16,293 bases of DNA from positions 1-16,293 of the forward strand of contig CAZILN010000312.1 in assembly GCA_964540005.1 (NCBI GenBank), given 5' to 3'. Made by a program: the position numbers and the translations under genes. This DNA comes from CAZILN01 sp964540005. GTDB taxonomy: Bacteria > Bacteroidota > Bacteroidia > Bacteroidales > SM23-62. The notes under the pieces were generated by a model. The model was given only the letters and a program-made list of their open reading frames with translations, had not been told where the DNA came from and ran no database searches. How positions within the stretch are numbered: the first letter of the stretch is position 1; each line of letters begins with the position of its first letter. This document shows positions 14,504 through 16,293 of the stretch, one piece after another.

Positions 14504-15800
14504 ATTCGGAGTATATACATCCATCTCAATAGTGGTGGCTAACATGATCGGAACCGGGATATTTACCAGTCTCGGGTTCCAGGTCATGGCCCTGTCCTCG
14601 GGAATGTCACTTCTTTTCCTATGGTTGCTTGGAGGGGTATCCGCCCTTATCGGTGCCCTTGTATATGCCGAACTCAGCACTGCCCTTCCCCGCTCGGGCG
14701 GCGAATATAATTTCCTGTCTGTTCTTTATCATCCTTCACTGGGTTTCCTCGCGGGCTGGATATCATTCATTGTCGGATTCGCTGCTCCTACAGCGGCAGC
14801 ATCCATTGCCCTGGGCGCCTACCTGAAAGCAGCCTTCGATATGCCTGCAATCTTTATGGGTATCAGGATTGAAAAATATATAGCTATAATTGTTCTTGTG
14901 CTTATAACATTACTGCACTCAACCAATAAAAGGGCGGGGGCCCATTTCCAGAGCATTTTCTCAACCATCAAGATCATCACCATCCTGGCGCTTATTATTC
15001 TTGGATTATTTGCCAGCAGCAACCAGCAGCTTGATTACAGCTTCAGCAGCAAGGCCTTTTCAGAAATACTATCCCCGGCCTTTGCAGTATCCCTGTTTTT
15101 CGTCAGCTTTTCATATTCCGGGTGGAACTCGGCGGCATATATCGCCGGGGAGATCAGGAACCCGGGGAAGAATATTCCTATCAGCCTCATCGCCGGAACC
15201 CTGATAGTTACCAGCCTGTATGTGCTTATAACCTATACTTTCCTGAAAGTAATACCCATAAATGAAATGACGGGCAAGATAGAGATCGGTTTCCTCTTCG
15301 GGGAACAGATCTTCAGTGCTAACGGGGCGAAAACCATGGCCCTTATCTTCAGCTTTCTGCTCCTGTCCACTGTCAGCGCCCTCACCCTTACGGGTCCGCG
15401 TGTCACCCAGGTCATGGGAGAAGACTATCCCGGCATCAGCTGGTTCAGAAAACTATCCTCAAGGGATATACCTGCGAGGGCCATACTAATACAGGCTGCA
15501 CTGGCTTCTGTGTATATCCTGACATCCACATTTGAGGAGGTCATCACCTATATAGGATTTACACTGAACCTGTTTACCCTTATGGCTGTTTTCGGTATAT
15601 TCATTCTTCGCAGAAAATTCAGGGAAACAAAACCAATTTTCCGGATGAAGCTCTACCCCTTGCTTCCTGCTGTTTTCATCCTGATCAACCTGTGGATACT
15701 TGTATACGGACTCATATTCAAGCCTTTTGAATCCTTCGCAGGGATACTGACGGCTGCAGCCGGACTGCTTTTCTATTACCTGCTTGACAGGAAAAAGTAA
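14493..15800 (+). CDS. APC-family amino acid permease
   Basis: The 435-residue protein (from TTG 14493) has about twelve hydrophobic helices and the APC-superfamily signature in the first one: NMIGTGIFTSLGF (17-29). The helix 6 region SGWNSAAYIAGEIRNPGKNIP matches the conserved Y-x-x-E-x-x-N-P-x-x-x-x-P segment. The protein should bring amino acids across the inner membrane, coupled to protons, sodium or exchange. An ATG at 14439 would add 18 residues (MFQWCIPLNLYLIKRS) with no ribosome site, overlapping pcm further. Overlap with pcm suggests coupled translation. The stop lies 1 bp from the stop of convergent histidine ammonia-lyase. Histidine as substrate is only a guess from that neighbour. 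Confidence 0.9.
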   Translation: MKSKFGVYTSISIVVANMIGTGIFTSLGFQVMALSSGMSLLFLWLLGGVSALIGALVYAELSTALPRSGGEYNFLSVLYHPSLGFLAGWISFIVGFAAPTAAASIALGAYLKAAFDMPAIFMGIRIEKYIAIIVLVLITLLHSTNKRAGAHFQSIFSTIKIITILALIILGLFASSNQQLDYSFSSKAFSEILSPAFAVSLFFVSFSYSGWNSAAYIAGEIRNPGKNIPISLIAGTLIVTSLYVLITYTFLKVIPINEMTGKIEIGFLFGEQIFSANGAKTMALIFSFLLLSTVSALTLTGPRVTQVMGEDYPGISWFRKLSSRDIPARAILIQAALASVYILTSTFEEVITYIGFTLNLFTLMAVFGIFILRRKFRETKPIFRMKLYPLLPAVFILINLWILVYGLIFKPFESFAGILTAAAGLLFYYLLDRKK

Positions 15801-15801
15801 G

Positions 15802-16293
15802 TCAGGAGGGCAGGTCATACTCCACTTCCTGCAAAAAACTGATGGTATTATTGATGTCGGGATACAGGATGCGGTCCTGTTCCACGAATTCGACGCGTTC
15901 CCTGTACTGTGAGATGAATTCCTCCAGGAAGGGCGATGAGCCGGCAGGCCGGCGGAATTCCAGGGCCTGGACGGCAGTGAACAGTTCTATGGCCAGTATC
16001 CTTTCGAGGTTTAGCATAACAGCATGGGCTTTTACTGCTGCAGTAGCCCCCATGCTTACATGATCTTCCTGTCCCTGGCATGATTCAATGGAATCAACCG
16101 AAGACGGGGTTGAGAGCTGTTTGTTCATACTTACCAGGGAAGCCGCCGTATACTGGGGTATCATAAAACCGGAATTCAGTCCGGGTTTGGCCACCAAAAA
16201 AGGAGGCAGTCCGCGGTGCCCTCCGACCAGCTGGTAGGTCCTGCGCTCAGAGATGTTACCCAGTTCGGCCATGGCGATGCAGAGATTGTCAAA
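15802..16293 (-). CDS. hutH: Histidine ammonia-lyase, C-terminal part (cut by window)
   Basis: The frame stays open to the window edge; seven codons (FDNLCIA) precede the first internal Met, so the gene continues outside. The visible 163 residues are the C-terminal third of the HutH fold: LGNISERRTYQLVGG, GFMIPQYTAASLVSMNK, then GQEDHVSMGA with the QEDH active-site segment typical of histidine lyases, and QALEFRRP near the end. Phenylalanine and tyrosine lyases usually lack QEDH there. HutH converts histidine to urocanate plus ammonia in the cytosol, the first step of histidine use. The Ala-Ser-Gly that forms the MIO cofactor lies outside the window, so catalytic completeness cannot be checked. 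Confidence 0.88.
   Translation of the reverse strand, partial: FDNLCIAMAELGNISERRTYQLVGGHRGLPPFLVAKPGLNSGFMIPQYTAASLVSMNKQLSTPSSVDSIESCQGQEDHVSMGATAAVKAHAVMLNLERILAIELFTAVQALEFRRPAGSSPFLEEFISQYRERVEFVEQDRILYPDINNTISFLQEVEYDLPS

Noticed and set aside
15802..16293. Phenylalanine or tyrosine ammonia-lyase instead of HutH.
   Set aside because: The GQEDHVSMG segment and FRRP near the end fit histidine lyases; known tyrosine lyases of the phylum read NQDIVSMG there.

Overview
This window most likely comes from a member of the Bacteroidota, probably near Bacteroidales or Marinilabiliales. The main clues are a metallocarboxypeptidase ending in a type-A type IX secretion (T9SS) sorting domain, a porin-like beta-barrel protein, an ECF sigma / membrane protein / Spy-like 'sensor' cassette typical of the phylum, a PafA-type phosphatase, the Bacteroidota form of transketolase, matches to the TAnnTTTG -7 promoter motif, and few Shine-Dalgarno sequences. 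No rRNA, tRNA, CRISPR array, transposase or phage gene was seen.

Layout. (1) Positions 1-1,910 are AT-rich. They carry a small outer-membrane beta-barrel gene and a broken gene for a secreted protein with SbsA/Big_5 Ig-like domains, all on the minus strand. (2) Positions 1,925-8,275 hold a minus-strand run of five genes. In transcription order they are a YchF-type ATPase/GTPase, a T9SS-exported M14 carboxypeptidase, a PafA-like alkaline-phosphatase-superfamily protein with several replaced active-site residues, a small two-helix membrane protein and a beta-lactamase-fold serine hydrolase lipoprotein. (3) A 94-bp divergent promoter region separates ychF from plus-strand transketolase. (4) A 245-bp spacer follows, with a terminator-like hairpin, a 36-nt inverted repeat and a palindrome-containing direct repeat. 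(5) Next is a plus-strand stress-type cluster: secreted von Willebrand A (MIDAS) protein, ECF sigma factor, single-pass anti-sigma-like protein and Spy/CpxP-like periplasmic sensor. (6) A lipoprotein-signal-bearing isoaspartyl methyltransferase overlaps an APC amino-acid permease. (7) The permease is convergent, with a 1-bp gap, with the 3' part of a histidine ammonia-lyase gene that runs off the window.

How the genes may work together (inference). Most products act at or outside the envelope: peptide trimming, phosphoester chemistry, envelope-stress sensing, repair of damaged protein, and amino-acid import next to histidine breakdown. The most unusual points are the degenerate PafA-like active site, the MIDAS protein placed directly ahead of the ECF sigma gene, the lipoprotein-type PCMT with an internal start that would give a cytosolic enzyme, the three-copy 20-bp tandem repeat at the phosphatase stop codon, and the structured spacer after transketolase. 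I found no clearly new multi-gene system.
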